This document shows, one piece after another, positions 35,207 through 47,950 of a stretch of DNA of 64,000 nucleotides. The DNA comes from Edolisoma coerulescens (Eukaryota > Chordata > Aves > Passeriformes > Campephagidae). Within the stretch, counting starts at the first letter, position 1, and each line of letters opens with the position of its first letter. Both the position numbers and the translations under genes were made by a program. The notes below the pieces were generated by a model, which worked only from the letters and a program-made list of their open reading frames with translations, was not told where the DNA came from and made no database searches. Location: the NCBI GenBank assembly GCA_013397115.1, contig VWZW01004129.1, positions 1,440,449 through 1,504,448 of the forward strand, in the 5' to 3' direction.

Positions 35207-37944
35207 CAGCTGAGTGTATGTGCTCGTAGCCTGTTACAACTGCAAAGGAAATGGAAGAGCTGAAACATTTGCATGGTGTCTTATGGCTGATCCCAGAACA
35301 AAACCAAGGTCTTCCAAGCCCATGGCCAACATCAGCAAGAGCATCTCTCCTCAATCTGAATATTTTGAAAGCATCTTCTCATAATTTTTTCCCCACTTAG
35401 TCCATCCCCCACTACCTCTCCTAGCAAACTTCATCACGATTCCAGCCCCGATAGTCCTGGATTTACATGTATTTATAGGGAAGTGGAAGACTAAGAGTAA
35501 AACAGCATCTTCTGCACAGCTCTGTCCTCATGCTCCACCCAACAGCCCTTACTCCAGCCACAAAAGCCCAAAAACCTATAATAGTTCTTATTCCTCCCTC
35601 GTTTTTCTATTTCTTAATTTTCACTCTCTTTAACACAAAAATCCGTTCCTTGACATGAAGTTTGTTTAGGCAGGATCAGAACAGGTAAAGGGGGAGGTCC
35701 AGATACTTCTCAGCCAGTTCTGACTCCTTTAAACTCCATATTCTTGGTATCTTCAAATTCAGAGATGAGCAGGTCTGGCCTTGCCCAGGTGCTGCTCTCC
35801 TGTCCGGCGGGTCAGATGGAGCCAGGTGAGCTACTCAGCTTTGCACTTTGAGATGGTGGAAGAAAAAAAGCTGTTTTCTTCAATATATGTGGAATATCTT
35901 CCTCAATAGATGTGGAATTGATGGAGAGAACAGTGATATTCTCTTTGCTCAGACCTTCCACAGTTTTAGGACTTAAAAGCTTTTCCCAGAAAAATAAGTG
36001 GAGACTTACCCCAGAACCCAACAGCATCTGTGAAAAAAACACAAAATGGAAATTTAAACAAAAACAAAGTCATCTCTTCCAGGACTTGATCTTATGTTCT
36101 CTGAATTTGACCTCCTCTCCACTAATGTGTATGAAAATACCCTCGACAATGAAACATTTCTTCATAGGCAATTATCTTAATTTTTATTACACAGGAATTC
36201 CTTTTCCTGTCAGACGGGGCTTGGGTGAGCTGAGCACTGCACATGGCATCTCTGGTTCCTCCCAACAGATATCACAGTGGATGATCTCACAGAATGTGCA
36301 TTTCCTGTCCACAAAATTTCAAAACGGGACCGCCTCCCTACAGATTTCCTATAGCCTAGAAGGAGGTTGCGTCTGATTTGTCCCTCCAACTCAGTGAGAG
36401 CTGTGGCTGGACTTGCTGCAAGCTTTTAGGAAGGAATGGTTGAGCCAGGAGAGAGAGATGCTGTTGTACTAAACAAGTGGAAAGCAAATATATGCTGGAA
36501 AGAAGAAATAAACTGCAAGAAAGAAGCAGCATGAAGGAAATTTAGTATCATAACTGGTAGAGCAGACAGTTTTTGTAGTTAGTAGGTATGACCAAGATGT
36601 TTTCTGTTTGCCTGAAATGCAGCAACCAGCAGTGGCTTAGTGCATAAAATACCAATTGGCCTCAGAGGTCAAATCATCTTGCAAGGCTCAAGGTCACCTC
36701 TTTTACCACTGAATATCTAGAGCTGGTGTCTACTAAGGGTTGTCTTTGTATCTCCAAGTCTGGCATCGCAGAGCACTGGTCATGGTCTCAGACCCCAAGT
36801 GACCTGTGCCAATGGCTCAGCACATGAGCATGTTCCCGTTCTGAAAGCAGAAACCAAACCAAAACCATGTGTCATCTTGCCAAAACTCACAACTCCACCC
36901 TAAATCTCATGACCTTTGAGACCTCAGATCCTAGCAGCAAGTCTTTTACCTCTACCTGGAAGGAATTCCTTGGTGGAGAGCACCCCGTCCCATATGCCCA
37001 TGCAAGAAGGGAAGTAGCTCATGTTTTCACACCAACGAGCTCTCAGCCCCACTGAAGAGAGCCATTGTGGAGTGACTGCATTATAAAAGTTGTTAAGACC
37101 TCTTCCAGACCATAAAATATGCAGCAAAGCAGAGTGCCAAATACCAGTCCTCTCCATGGCCCAAGACAAAGAGCCGCCCTGCAAAGCATTAATCCCTGCA
37201 GCTGCCTTGAACTATTCATGTCTCTTGGCTTTACGTAAGGAGCCATTCCATTCTAGCTACCAGTCTCTCCAAAACAGAGATTTGCAGAGCCTTTAACACA
37301 ATTAAAGGTCATTCTCCGAACAGAAAACCCGAAGATTTGAATGGGAGGCTGTGACTTAGCAGAGAAGGCCAGACTGTTTATCTTCAGTGGGGAGTAAGTT
37401 TACCCAAAAATGCAGTTATGATTGTTTCTCCCTTACACACATCAACACCCCCTTCTTTCATCCAACAGCTTCATGGATAGTACATTCACTTGGGCTATGA
37501 GGGGCCTTGCTTCAATTTCCTCCTCTTCCTGGGGCGATCTGAAAATCTCCCATCTTCCTGCCTCAAACCACGAGACCGCAGGACAGAGCTACACAATTAA
37601 ACACTCCCAAAGCCCCGTGGGTTGAATTATTGAGGTCAGCTCTGCAGGAGCAGCGTGCTGTCCCCTGGACCAGCCACGCACCACCTCCTGCTGCTGGGGA
37701 TGACAGGACCCAGCTCCAGCTGCCCCCAGGGGAAGGTGAGCTGTAGAAGACACAAAACCAGCTGCAGAAATGGGGGAAGCATCATGGTTTGCTGGGCTCT
37801 GAGCAAAATATACTCCCAGCCTAGATACAGGCTGCAATGTGCCTGAGTCACTCTGTTAAAGGCCTCTGGTGGGATTTTTCACTTTCTCTTGCTGACACTG
37901 TTAAATGTTTCATACATCAACATGAATATGCCATGGACAGGGTG
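35207..37944. other. Gene-free region
   Basis: I see nothing recognisable: no repeat family I can name, and open frames only of chance length (up to 154 codons, 35912-36376 +). Confidence 0.5.
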
Positions 37945-38038
37945 TCCATTTCCATGGCATCCCTGTTTGTGGCAGGGGAGTTGGAACTACATGATCTTTA
38001 GGGTTCCTTCCAACCCAAACCATCCTATGATACTATGA
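37945..38038 (+). mobile_element. CR1 LINE, 3' end, sense
   Basis: About 90 bases end with 'gttggaactacatgatcttt' and 'ttccttccaacccaaaccat' followed by 'cctatgatactatgaat', the avian CR1 terminus. No upstream CR1 sequence is present. Confidence 0.88.
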
Positions 38039-41000
38039 ATATTGGGAAATTTAATCTACAGGCTGGAGAGAAAGCCATGGGATCTCCTTCTGTGGCAGAA
38101 AGGATTTTTAGGGTTTCATCTCTAAATTCTCGCATCAAAGCTCTAAGAAGCAGATTTGAAGAACATCCTCTGCCTGAAGATAAAACATTTTTCTTTAAAC
38201 CAAAGGAACATTTTGGTTTGACACAAGAATGGTTTTTTTTAATTTCTTGGGTTATTGAAACAAAGCTACAAATTTTAAGCTTGGCCAGAGCAAGACCTAA
38301 ATTTTTTACAAATGTTGTGTTCTGTAGCTAAGGCACACAAATGAACAAACAAACAAAAATCTGTTTCTCACAGCTCAGCTTCTCATCCCAATAAGAGATC
38401 TTTCTCCAAACCACTGGTTTTCAGTGGGTATGAGATGCCACATTTGGTGTTTGCTTATTTGAAGGCCAGGAGACCTCTGCTTAAAAACAACAAAAAGAAA
38501 ATCCCCCTCATGCCAAGAAGCCCATGTTTCTGGCACAAAAAGCAAAAGCAACAGGTGCAAAATAGCACCTTCAGGTGGCAGCTTATGACAAGATTTGTGA
38601 TAGTGAGACTCATTACACCAGCATCCAGCCCTCATCTCACTTATTTTAAGTCAAAAGGAAGCAAAATGAGAGGCTGTGATGCTGTACTTCATCTGGGTTA
38701 GGTAACTTGAAGGCAAAAGACTCTCTGGAAGAGAAATCCCCAGCTTCCACCCAGCATGCTCCCTCTAATTTGCCCAAACATTCCCCAGGATGCCCAGCTC
38801 GCACCTTTGGATGAGCATTGAAGACTCCTAGGATGACAAAAAAAACCCCAAAACAAACAAAAATACCCCAAAACAAAACAAAAAAACCAAAAGCCACTAA
38901 GACCTGGCAAAATTAAGCTAATTTGTCCTTCCCTGTGAGTCATTAAAGTATTTTTAAATGAACTTTGAATAACAGAGCCCTCTTCTCTTGTTCTGCCCAT
39001 ATGGTAGATGAGAGCTTCTGGCCCCAGACAATGTCTTATGGGACGTCATTCTGAACAGGAAGCAAAAATAAAGTTGTTCCATTAGCAAAGGAACTTGTTT
39101 TCCCCACCACTCTGGTCCTGGCTGTCCCAAAACCCCTAACAGCCCTGGTGCCCTTGGCTGCATGTGCTCTGATGAAATACTACCAAATCCTTGCTCCCAA
39201 GTCCATCCCACACCAGTTTCATGTGGCAGCAAATCCTCACTTTAGAGGCTCCCAGAAGTTTAATGTGCAGTGACTGAAATAACCTGTCTGTTTGGTGACC
39301 CAAAATGGCTCGGACAATTACATATCTGTTGGGATTCTCACAGCTGTGGGGTGCATGGAAACCAGTCTATATTGAGCCATCAGCTGTGAAAGCATTTTCA
39401 CTCCTAAATATGTGAATGAACCAGGGGAAAAAAAAAAATTGGGTCAACGTTTCTCCAATTTTTATGGGACTTGCAATTCAATTTTTGGGTATGCTACTGC
39501 CAGCAAGCTGGACACAACACTAAAATTTCAGGTATGTTGGTGCAGGCTCATCTTTCCTGTGTGCCAGCCCCAGTGGGGTTAGAGATGATGTCACTTCAGA
39601 GACTCCAAAATAGGGGTTACTAAGTGGAGAATGCTTTATGCTGTCATGCATCAGCACACCCAAGTGTAACAGTATATTAGGTAACCTGGTCTTAGAGAGG
39701 AACTACATCTAGGGTTATGCATCAGCAATTTGAGAAAAGCATCTTTTGGAATCCTTCCCCAGCATGGCCAAAGGACTATTGGAAAGAGGATGTAAAAAAA
39801 GCAAAACAACCCCCCAGACAGATACATTTTAAAATGTACTGCAACAATGGATTTTGAATTGTACAGAATAAAAAAATTTGGAGTAGCAGGACTGATGAAA
39901 CCTATTTTCCTGAAGACTTTTCCCCTACAATTTTTCACCTTTTTCCCAGGACAGGAAAGACATGATCAGCAGTACACTTTGCACTGTGAAGGGGGCTGTG
40001 GCCTCATTCTGGGGACATAATCCAAGTCACTCCTCTCCCCACCAGCACTTTGCACAAACCCATTAAAAACCCAAACTATCTACGAGGCCACCTTGCCTTT
40101 GCCAAATTTGGTTGATCAAGTGATTCAGGTGAAATTAATGACTGGATGGCAGAGTGTTTGCTGAGGAAAGGGAAAGGACCAAAGATGGAATGAAACACAC
40201 CCAAAATACTTGGAAAGATCCTTGGGCTTTGATCTGGCTACCAGTTTAAAACCATAGGCAATGTGACTTGTGCAACAGGCTGCTTACGAGAGCAGGCAGA
40301 AGTGAAATCCATGGGCAGGGACACTTTTCACTAATGTTCCATTGATGTGCACCAACCCTCCAGCCTGTTCTATCCAAACTTACAGGGGTGCAGAACTGAA
40401 CTCTGCTCAGCTAGAAGCCCAAACCCAAATTCTGTTAGCAAAGGCACTGGAAATCAGGACCAGATTTTGAAATTCTGGGTAGCATAGGCTTCAGTCAGGC
40501 AACTTCAAGCAGAGACGCAAACCTCACGTGGTAGGTGGAGATGTTGCTCCTCTGCTCCTTTCTCCTGGCTAATTTTCTGCATACTCCAGAAATGTATCAG
40601 CCAAAGGCACCTTTAAGCCTCTGTGGCAGAAAGTGAATTTCAATCCTCCACAGCCCCCTCCCAGCTCCCCTGGGTTTTGGGCTTTTTGAGTTTTGGGGTT
40701 TTCCACTGAACACCTGTAAAAAAAACCCCTTTGTGCTATTGTGGGGAAGAGCAGTACTTGAGCTACCCCTGGAAATACAAATGCTGATTCCTGCTGGAAG
40801 AGATCAAGGGTGTAATCCCCATGGATTTTCCACCTGATCCAACCAATTCCAAGGCAAAGTTCAACCACCAAATCTCAGAGCTGGAAACATTTCAGGCAAT
40901 CATATCTCTTGGGCTCATGAGCCGTGTTTGCCTCTCCTTGGCTTTACCTCCTCACTGCCCTCGTTCTTGCTACCTCTCCTTGTACTCCCCTTCCCCAGCC

Positions 41001-41044
41001 CAGTCTCTTTCCCAACTCTCATGTTTGCATCAAAAAAAGGACTT
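38039..41044. other. Gene-free region
   Basis: No exon is recognised. An A/C-rich simple tract lies at about 38838-38890, and the remainder appears to be unique sequence. Confidence 0.5.
38838..38890. repeat. (AAAAC)n-like low-complexity tract
   Basis: Imperfect repeats of AAAAC/AAAACCCC words, about 50 bases. Confidence 0.75.
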
Positions 41045-41623
41045 CATCCAAAGTGTGATCAGCAGGTCGAGGGAAGGGATTCTGCCCCTCTGTTCTGCTG
41101 TTCTGAGACCCCACTGGAGTGCTGTGTTCAGCTCTGGGGTCCCCAGCATAAGAAGGATGTGGACCTGTTGGAGCAAGTCCAGAGGAAGTCACGGAGATGC
41201 CCAGAGGGCTGGACCACCTACCCTATGGAGACAGGCTGAGAGAGCTGAGCTTGTTCAGCCCGGAGAAGCCTCCAGGGAGGCCTTTCAGAACCTGTCAGTA
41301 CCTAAAGGGGCTGTAAGAGAGCTGGAGAGGGACTTCTGACAAGGGTATGTAGTAACAGGACAAGGAGAAATGGCTTCAAACTGAAAGAGAGTAGGTTTAG
41401 ATTAGATATTAGGAAAAAATTCTTTACTGTGAGAGTGGTGAGGCCCTGGCACAGGTTGCCCAAAGAAGTTGTGGGTTCTCCATCCCTGGAAGTGTTCAAG
41501 GCCAGGCTGGATGGGGCTTTGAGCAACCTGGTCTAGGGGGTGGCATCCCTGCCCATGGCAGGGGCTTGGAACTACATAATCTTTAAGGTCCCTTCCAACC
41601 CAAACCATTCTATGATTCTGTGA
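41045..41623 (+). mobile_element. CR1 LINE fragment, sense, about 0.58 kb
   Basis: It begins in the ORF2 end ('gatcagcaggtcgagggaag', 'ccccagcataagaaggatgt', 'gacctgttggagcaagtcca') and continues through the 3'UTR ('acaggacaaggagaaatggc', 'tattaggaaaaaattcttta'). It ends at the canonical terminus ('ccaacccaaaccattctatg'), followed by 'attctgtga', the CR1 terminal repeat unit. This copy is the closest to a young avian CR1 in the window. Confidence 0.94.
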
Positions 41624-44600
41624 TGTTTATCTCTCAGCTGGGTCCTTTTCACAGCCTTTCTTGACCTGGAAAGGAAACTAAAGGTTTACATCCAGTTTCT
41701 GGGCTCATTCCTACATGGCAGACAGCAACAGTTCCCACAAAATGGGTTGCTCTCCTCTCCAAAATCACAGCTCACCCTCCTTTTCAGAGGAGGACAACAT
41801 CCCAGCTCGCAGCGTTCAGCCCAGCCTCACGCTGCGGGGTTGATGTGAGTGAGCATCGCTGGCAAACTCCCGACCCAGTGTCACTCTGTTATTAAAACGT
41901 GCCTCACGCTCAGCCAGCAAAGTCCTGGGTTGTTTTGGGTTCCACAATCATTGCTGCTGCTGCTGCTGAGCATTTTGCAAATATCTGTTGATACAGCCCC
42001 TCTCCTACAGGCACGGCGATACAATTAGTCAAAAGCGTGATGGAAGCAAAGATAAAGAGAAAACATGGGTAGAACTGGCACAGAGCCTGCTGCTCTCTTC
42101 CTTTGTTTATAATATGTGCAAGGGAGAAAAAGCAGAGGAGAAGGAAGGATTTTGTGTATTTGTGGTGCATGCAGGTCTCGCAGCATTATTGAAGGCTAAT
42201 TTGATGATCTGTAGTTTTACATTCTGTTCTTCCCAAAATCTGTGAAAAAGTACATGGGATAGGCAAAAAACACGGTGCAAGGGGACTCTAAATCTCTCTC
42301 CAAAGACAATTAACTGCTATGATCATTCAGTAATAATGAGTTCATGTTTGCAAACTAGCCCGACCGCAGAATATGCTGAACACGTTATCATCAGCCCCGA
42401 GCTCCCTGAAACCTGATCGCGCTTCAAAACACGCCGGGTTCCTCGCTGTGAGGAGCGCCGCTTGCTTTTTTATCCTCTGCCTCCAAATTTCAGTATTATT
42501 TTAAAACTGTAATTGAATTTCAATCCTCTGTATGTGTGTGTGTGAAGAAAGGAAACACTTCTCCCAAGATTTACTGCATGTCTGTTACTGTGTGGGCTGT
42601 TTTGACTCTGCAGCGTAGCACAGACCATGCAAACCGCGCACTATTGGAATCGGTTCAAACTTTTACAGTCCTTCAAATTGGGGCTGGAGCCGGAGAGGAA
42701 ATACTAAAATCCTGTATATACAACTTCTGTCTGTGAGGGGGAGAGAAATTCCATGAAAATTAAGAACTCAATGATGTATAAATTTATATTCTGTTTAAAG
42801 GGTGGGTTGAGTTTTTTCTTTTTTTCTTTTCTCTTTTGAGTCTTTCTTTTTTTTTTTTTTTCTGTTGAAAAAACAATTGAACTCTTATATAAGGAAATCA
42901 AGGATCTTTAAATAACACGAGGTCCTGCGAGCTGGTGGCAGAATAGGGGCTCAATCTTTTTAAGCCAAGCCATCTAATTAGCATGTGAGCCAAGTTTTAT
43001 GAAGGTGAGTCAGTTCAGATGTGTTGCTCCTGAGACAGCCGAGCCAATTTCTCTTAATGGCATGTGCTGTGAGTAATTAAACCGGATTCTGCAATCAGCA
43101 TATTGTCCTTCCTGGCTGCAAACAGCTGCCAGCAGGCTACAGTCAACAGGCCCATCCACAGCAGCTCCTGCCTGGCAGGGACTGGGCAGGCCCATGGCCA
43201 GGATGGGAGGAGGAGGGTGTTCAGGATGCTTTTATCACCCTCTGATGGCCTTACCCTAAAGAGCATTTCAGTACAAAACCCAATTCAAATATAATAATCT
43301 CATCTTGGGGTTTCCTATCCCACCAGCACTATGCCCAGTGCCTGGTATCCAAATGGCTCCACTCCTCCAGTACGGTCCTAGCACAGCACTGATTCTGGAA
43401 ACAAGGACATGGTGACCTGCCCTCGTTGGCTTTCCAAAGGGACCTCACAGCCTCCCCAGCTACTGCACGTGGCTCTCATCCACAAGGAAGCTGCTCTAAC
43501 CGGGACTATTCCCATATTGTTTCCATTATCTTTTTATGACTGTCATGTGGACAGGGGAAAGGGGGAGGCAGGAGGAGGCAAAGAAGAGGAAAAAAGAAGC
43601 AGGACATCAAGTTCTGTCTTTGAGGAGGGAGCTGACAAGAATGCAACGGTCAACTCCCTCTAGCACAGATTTGCAGACACTGAAAATCTGAGTGAGCACA
43701 GGCAGCCCCATGATGGGAAAGGCCCAGTGCTTCTGCCAAATGCCATTTTACAGCCTCCCCTTGCAAGCAGGAAGGTTGTAACCTCCATCCCCCTTCATTT
43801 TTTGGTTTTGTCCCGGGCAATTTGCTCTTGATCTCATAGGTCAGGAGAAAGTAAGCACAACAGATTGATGAATTGCTTTCTGCCTGGAAACCCTGACACG
43901 GCTCCAGCAGGACGCGGCGCTCAGCCCCTCCCCAGCCAATGCCACATCCTTCTGCCCCAGCGGTGACACGCACGGCCCCGTGGGTCACAGCACCACCATG
44001 GGCACCTCACAGCAGTCCCCGGCACCGTGGGTGTTTGCAGCTTACATCCGCAGGGTTGTGCACACCCTTGCATGTCCTGAGGGGCTCAAATGCCAAACCG
44101 TCTTGGCCGCCATCCCTGTGACAAACATCTGACCCTGCTGAGTGCCATTTGGGAAACAGGATCATTTTATTTCATTCTGAGTGGCTCCCACTGGTGCTAG
44201 TGAGTTAAAGTGCTGCAGCTTGTCCTCATGCTGATGCCACCAGGCTGGAGAAGGAGAGCTCATCTCTCCTACCCCACTCGGGTGTCCACGCCACCATGCG
44301 CTGATCTCCAACAATCCCTGCTCTCCATCCACATGCTAAAATGTTTCTGAAGTTCTTCCTTCTGCCTAAAGGGGGCTAAAACAAGTCTCACAAAATTGGT
44401 CAGTGAGCATAAATTTGCTAACCTGGTCAGGGCAAAAAAAGCAGAACAGGAATAAATTAGAGTTCTGATATGGTTGAGAATTGGGTGGTGATATCAGACT
44501 GGCTGTCAAAGGAAGAGATGAGGGACAGATGAAAAGGGGAAATCATCTTCTCCAAGTACTATTCCTAGCAAAAACTCTGCACTGGTGAAAACTCTTTCTA

Positions 44601-46648
44601 TAGCTGATCTCTACTGTAATACTTCTTAGAGCTGTGTGTGAGAACCTCACCTGAACTCTGCAATATCTCCTGAAATAAAGCATGTAGAGTTACTGCCTTT
44701 GTATTAGGGCACAGGCAAAGCTCATAGCAACACATCATGTGCAAAGTGGTTGCATCCAGTATTCCTAAAACATGGCAGCAAACATTGGATGCCCATAACT
44801 AGCATGGATTTTCTTGTCCATGTATGGTCACATTTCCATTGATGTTTTAACCTTCCCTCAAAATAAATAATTTTTATAATGGAAATTGTTTTGACCACAG
44901 GAAAACCATCAGACCTAAAATGCACTTTGCAGTGCTTTATGGGAGCTTCACTTTTCTCCTGGGGTTTCCATTTTCTGCAGGGGCAAGAGGTGCAGCCAGA
45001 CTGCACTGCAAGAACAGTTTGAGACCAAAAAGGAGGCATCAGGATGGGCAACCAGGTGGCTGACACAAACTGGATGGGGAAAAGCAAATTACTGCTGCCA
45101 CTCTCAGCTGCAGCATATTCAGTTCCATTTTAACAGACCCGAGAAGACTTCTGTTTTCGTCAAAAGTGTCTGCAAAAGAAAAATCACTTTCAGGCAAGGA
45201 CTCATTGTTTCCTTCCTTTCTGCTGAGTGATGACAGATCTCACAGAAGCCCTAAGCATAGGTGAAGTAGGAGAACTACATAAATATAAGCTAAAATGCAG
45301 CTCTACTTCCTTCCCGTGGAATACCGTCAGCCCTTGTAAATTCTGCAATGTGAGCAGCTGGTTCAGATGCAGAGGGGAACAATAAACAACTCAGGAAGCG
45401 ATTGCTGGCATTGCTGGAGAAGGTCATAGGAAGCCCAAAGGCGGGGTCCCTGTGGTTCTGTGGGCTGTGTGCCGAGTGTGTGCAGTCCCCAAGGGTGATA
45501 CAGGCCAAAGACGTGACGAGAAGGCAAAGAGAGGTGCAATAGCTATCACAGGGTCACCTAATGCATCAGTGGCAAAGCCATGCTCTCCATCTCTTCACAC
45601 CCTGCCTGGAGACCTGTGTGTAGACACCAGAGTAAGTAAAAGATGGACAGAAACCTTTTGTTCCCACAGTTTGTGCCTCTTTTTCCACCCACATGTCCCA
45701 CCAAGACTGGAGAGAGTAGGACAGGCTTCAGTACATTCTTTTAAAAGCCATCCCGAGACAGAGAGTGCACCACGTCTCCAGCTGAGTGATGTGGGAGGAA
45801 GAGGCATCTCTGAATAGAAATATCAGTTTAGTCTCATGCTTGCACCACTTCTCAAACTTCTTAGAGAAAAAAAAAAAACAGTTGACTTTGGGGTCTCTCT
45901 CCAATGGGTCGTGCATGGTGCCTGAAGCACCAGCACAGCTTCTCCCTCAGTTGTTAGCAACAACTTTTGGGCATAGCACAAAGGCAGTGGGACTCCAGCA
46001 CTGCTTCCTTGGATATGCCAGCAGGGACATCAAGTGCTCAGGTCGCCCTGCAGCTCTTTGTTGGGTCTGCTCAGCCCACTCTGCCCTAACACCCTGGGGC
46101 TGCCATGGGCGCCAGCCATTGTCAGGCCAGCTGAGATGTGTCTACACATCTCTGCTCCCTAGGTAGTCATCTGCTAAAACAGCTCATTTAGGCCACAGAA
46201 CGAAAGCTGAGAAGAGACACGGTTGCTGTCTATAAATACATTGGGGCAAGCATCAGAGAGGCAGCTGAGCTATTGAAGCTAAAAGACAATGTTGGCACAG
46301 GAACAAACGGGTATGAAGAGGCCAGGAATAAATTAGGCAAAAATTAGAGAGAGAAAACAACCCTCTGAGAAGCTCTTGCCTGGAACAGGCTTCCAATAGG
46401 GGCTACATGACAAAAAGTGGTTTTCAGTCAGATGGATCTGACTAAATTAATGAAGACGTGGGGTGGGAGTGGGGATGGCTGTATATCACTGTTTGAAACA
46501 CCAGGGGTCACAGCATGCATCCAAGTGATCCTTCCTACTCCCACATCCCACATTTTTATGAATGTGGAGGTGTCACTATGCTGGACACACCAGCAAATAC
46601 AGAGACATAGATACACATGTTAGATTTGACCTAGGATGTCCCAATTTC
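41624..46648. other. Gene-free region with CpG-retaining segments
   Basis: No exon is recognised. At about 41810-42470, unique sequence keeps scattered CpGs and ATTA/GATA words (for example 'ccccgagctccctgaaacct' and 'cacgttatcatcag') and a short GCT repeat at 41952-41968, so it is a plausible conserved enhancer. A pyrimidine tract follows at 42811-42864 and a purine-rich stretch at 43550-43607. Confidence 0.45.
42811..42864. repeat. Pyrimidine-rich low-complexity tract
   Basis: T/C-only sequence for most of about 54 bases, including a run of more than 14 T. It is a simple repeat. Confidence 0.8.
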
Positions 46649-46972
46649 ATCACAGAATCACTGAATGGTTTGGGTTGGAAGGAGACCTTGAAGATCACCT
46701 CTTTCTAAACCACCTGCCATGAGCAGGGACACCTTCCACTAGACCAGGTTGCTCAGAGCCCCATCCAACCTGGCCGTGAACACTTCCAGGCATGGGGCAG
46801 CCACAGCTTCCCTGGGCAGCCTGTCCCAGTGTCTCCTGACCCTCACAGCAAAGAATTTCTTCCTAATATGCAATTTAAACCTCCTCTCTTTCAGTTTGAA
46901 GCCATTCCCCCTTGTCCTGTCACTACATGCCCTTGTCAGTAGTCTTGCCCCATCTTTCCTGTAAGTTCCCTT
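46649..46972 (-). mobile_element. CR1 LINE, antisense, part 1 (split by LTR)
   Basis: The + strand reads reversed CR1 3'UTR: 'atcactgaatggtttgggtt', 'gcagggacaccttccactag', 'tccagtgtctcctgaccc' near 46830, and 'cccccttgtcctgtcactac'. It breaks off at 'gtaagttccctt'. The expected continuation ('aggcactgaaggg') resumes only after the LTR at 47389, which shows that both parts are one original insertion. Confidence 0.92.
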
Positions 46973-47388
46973 TGATGCCTTAGGTTTTAACTTTTATATT
47001 TTTCAAATCCTATACTGCCTAGTGTGTAACTCTGAAGTTTCTTGTGGCCTGTTAGCTGCTGTGCTCTCATGCTGGTTAGACATAACAAACCTTTCCAGGT
47101 TTGCTCCTCAAGGACACCAGGCCCCAAAATGTGTAAACTAAAGCCACTGAAGGAGGGACAAACCTGGGGTAATTACATCATTAACTGAGGTTATAATTGA
47201 AGAATTAACCCTGATATGCAAATGAACCAAATTTATAAAAGTGTGAAGAACCCACGACCCAGCATCCATCTTGGGTGTAGCCTTTTGACTGCCCAGGGTG
47301 TACCTATGAAGGCCCTTCCAATAAATACCTCCTTTTATTCTCTTATTTTGTCTAGTCTCTGTGTTTTAGGTGGCCATCTCAGGCATCA
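46973..47388 (+). mobile_element. Solo LTR of an avian ERVL-type endogenous retrovirus
   Basis: The element starts TGATGCCT and ends AGGCATCA, an 8-bp perfect terminal inverted repeat with the TG...CA ends of retroviral LTRs. It is flanked by CCCTT and CCCTC, a 5-bp target duplication with one mismatch. Inside, in LTR order, are TATAAAA at 47234-47240, AATAAA at 47320-47325 and a T/GT-rich stretch at 47333-47363. U3 is therefore about 290 bases, with a short R and U5. No retroviral coding sequence is present, so it is a solo LTR left by recombination. The ERVL-type assignment is from memory of similar avian LTRs, whereas the LTR nature is seen directly. Confidence 0.85.
47234..47240 (+). promoter_or_regulatory. 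TATA box of the solo LTR
   Basis: TATAAAA lies 80 bases upstream of the LTR's AATAAA signal, the usual LTR promoter spacing. Whether it is active is unknown. Confidence 0.55.
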
Positions 47389-47950
47389 CCCTCAGGCACT
47401 GAAGGGATTTAGGTCACCCTTGAACTTTCTCTTTTCCAGGCTGAACAATCCAAATTCTCTCAGCCTTTCCTCATGGGAGAGGTGCTCCATCTCTCTGATC
47501 ACCTTGGTGCCTTCTCCAGACAGGCTCCAGCAGCTCCAGGTCCTTCCTGTGCTGGACCCCAAAGTTGGAGGCAGCTCTGCAGGTGGGGTCTCACCTCAGC
47601 GGGGCAGAGGGGCAGAATCTCCTCCCTCAACCTGCCCACCCTGCTTTGGATGCAGCCCAGGACACGGGTGGTTTTTGGGCTGCCTGTACACGTGGCCAGC
47701 TCATGTCCAGTTTTCCATCCACCCTCACCCCCAAGGCCTTCTTGGCAGGGCTAGTTTTGGTGTGTTCATTCCCAGCCTGGACTGATACCAGGAATTGCCC
47801 TGACTCAGGTGTAACACCAGCACCTGGTCTTGTTAAACTGCATGAGATTCCCATGGGACCACTTCCAGAGCCTGTTCAGGTCCCGCTGGATGGCATCCCA
47901 TCCTTCAGCTGTGTCAACAGCACCACGCTGAGGTCCCATCAAAGTGTCCA
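47389..47950 (-). mobile_element. CR1 LINE, antisense, part 2 (split by LTR)
   Basis: This continues the CR1 interrupted at 46972: 'aggcactgaagggatttagg', 'cttttccaggctgaacaatc', 'ttctctcagcctttcctcat', then ORF2-derived sequence ('atgcagcccaggacacgggt', 'caggtcccgctggatggcat'). The LTR excluded, the whole copy is about 0.89 kb, the longest CR1 in the window. Confidence 0.9.
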
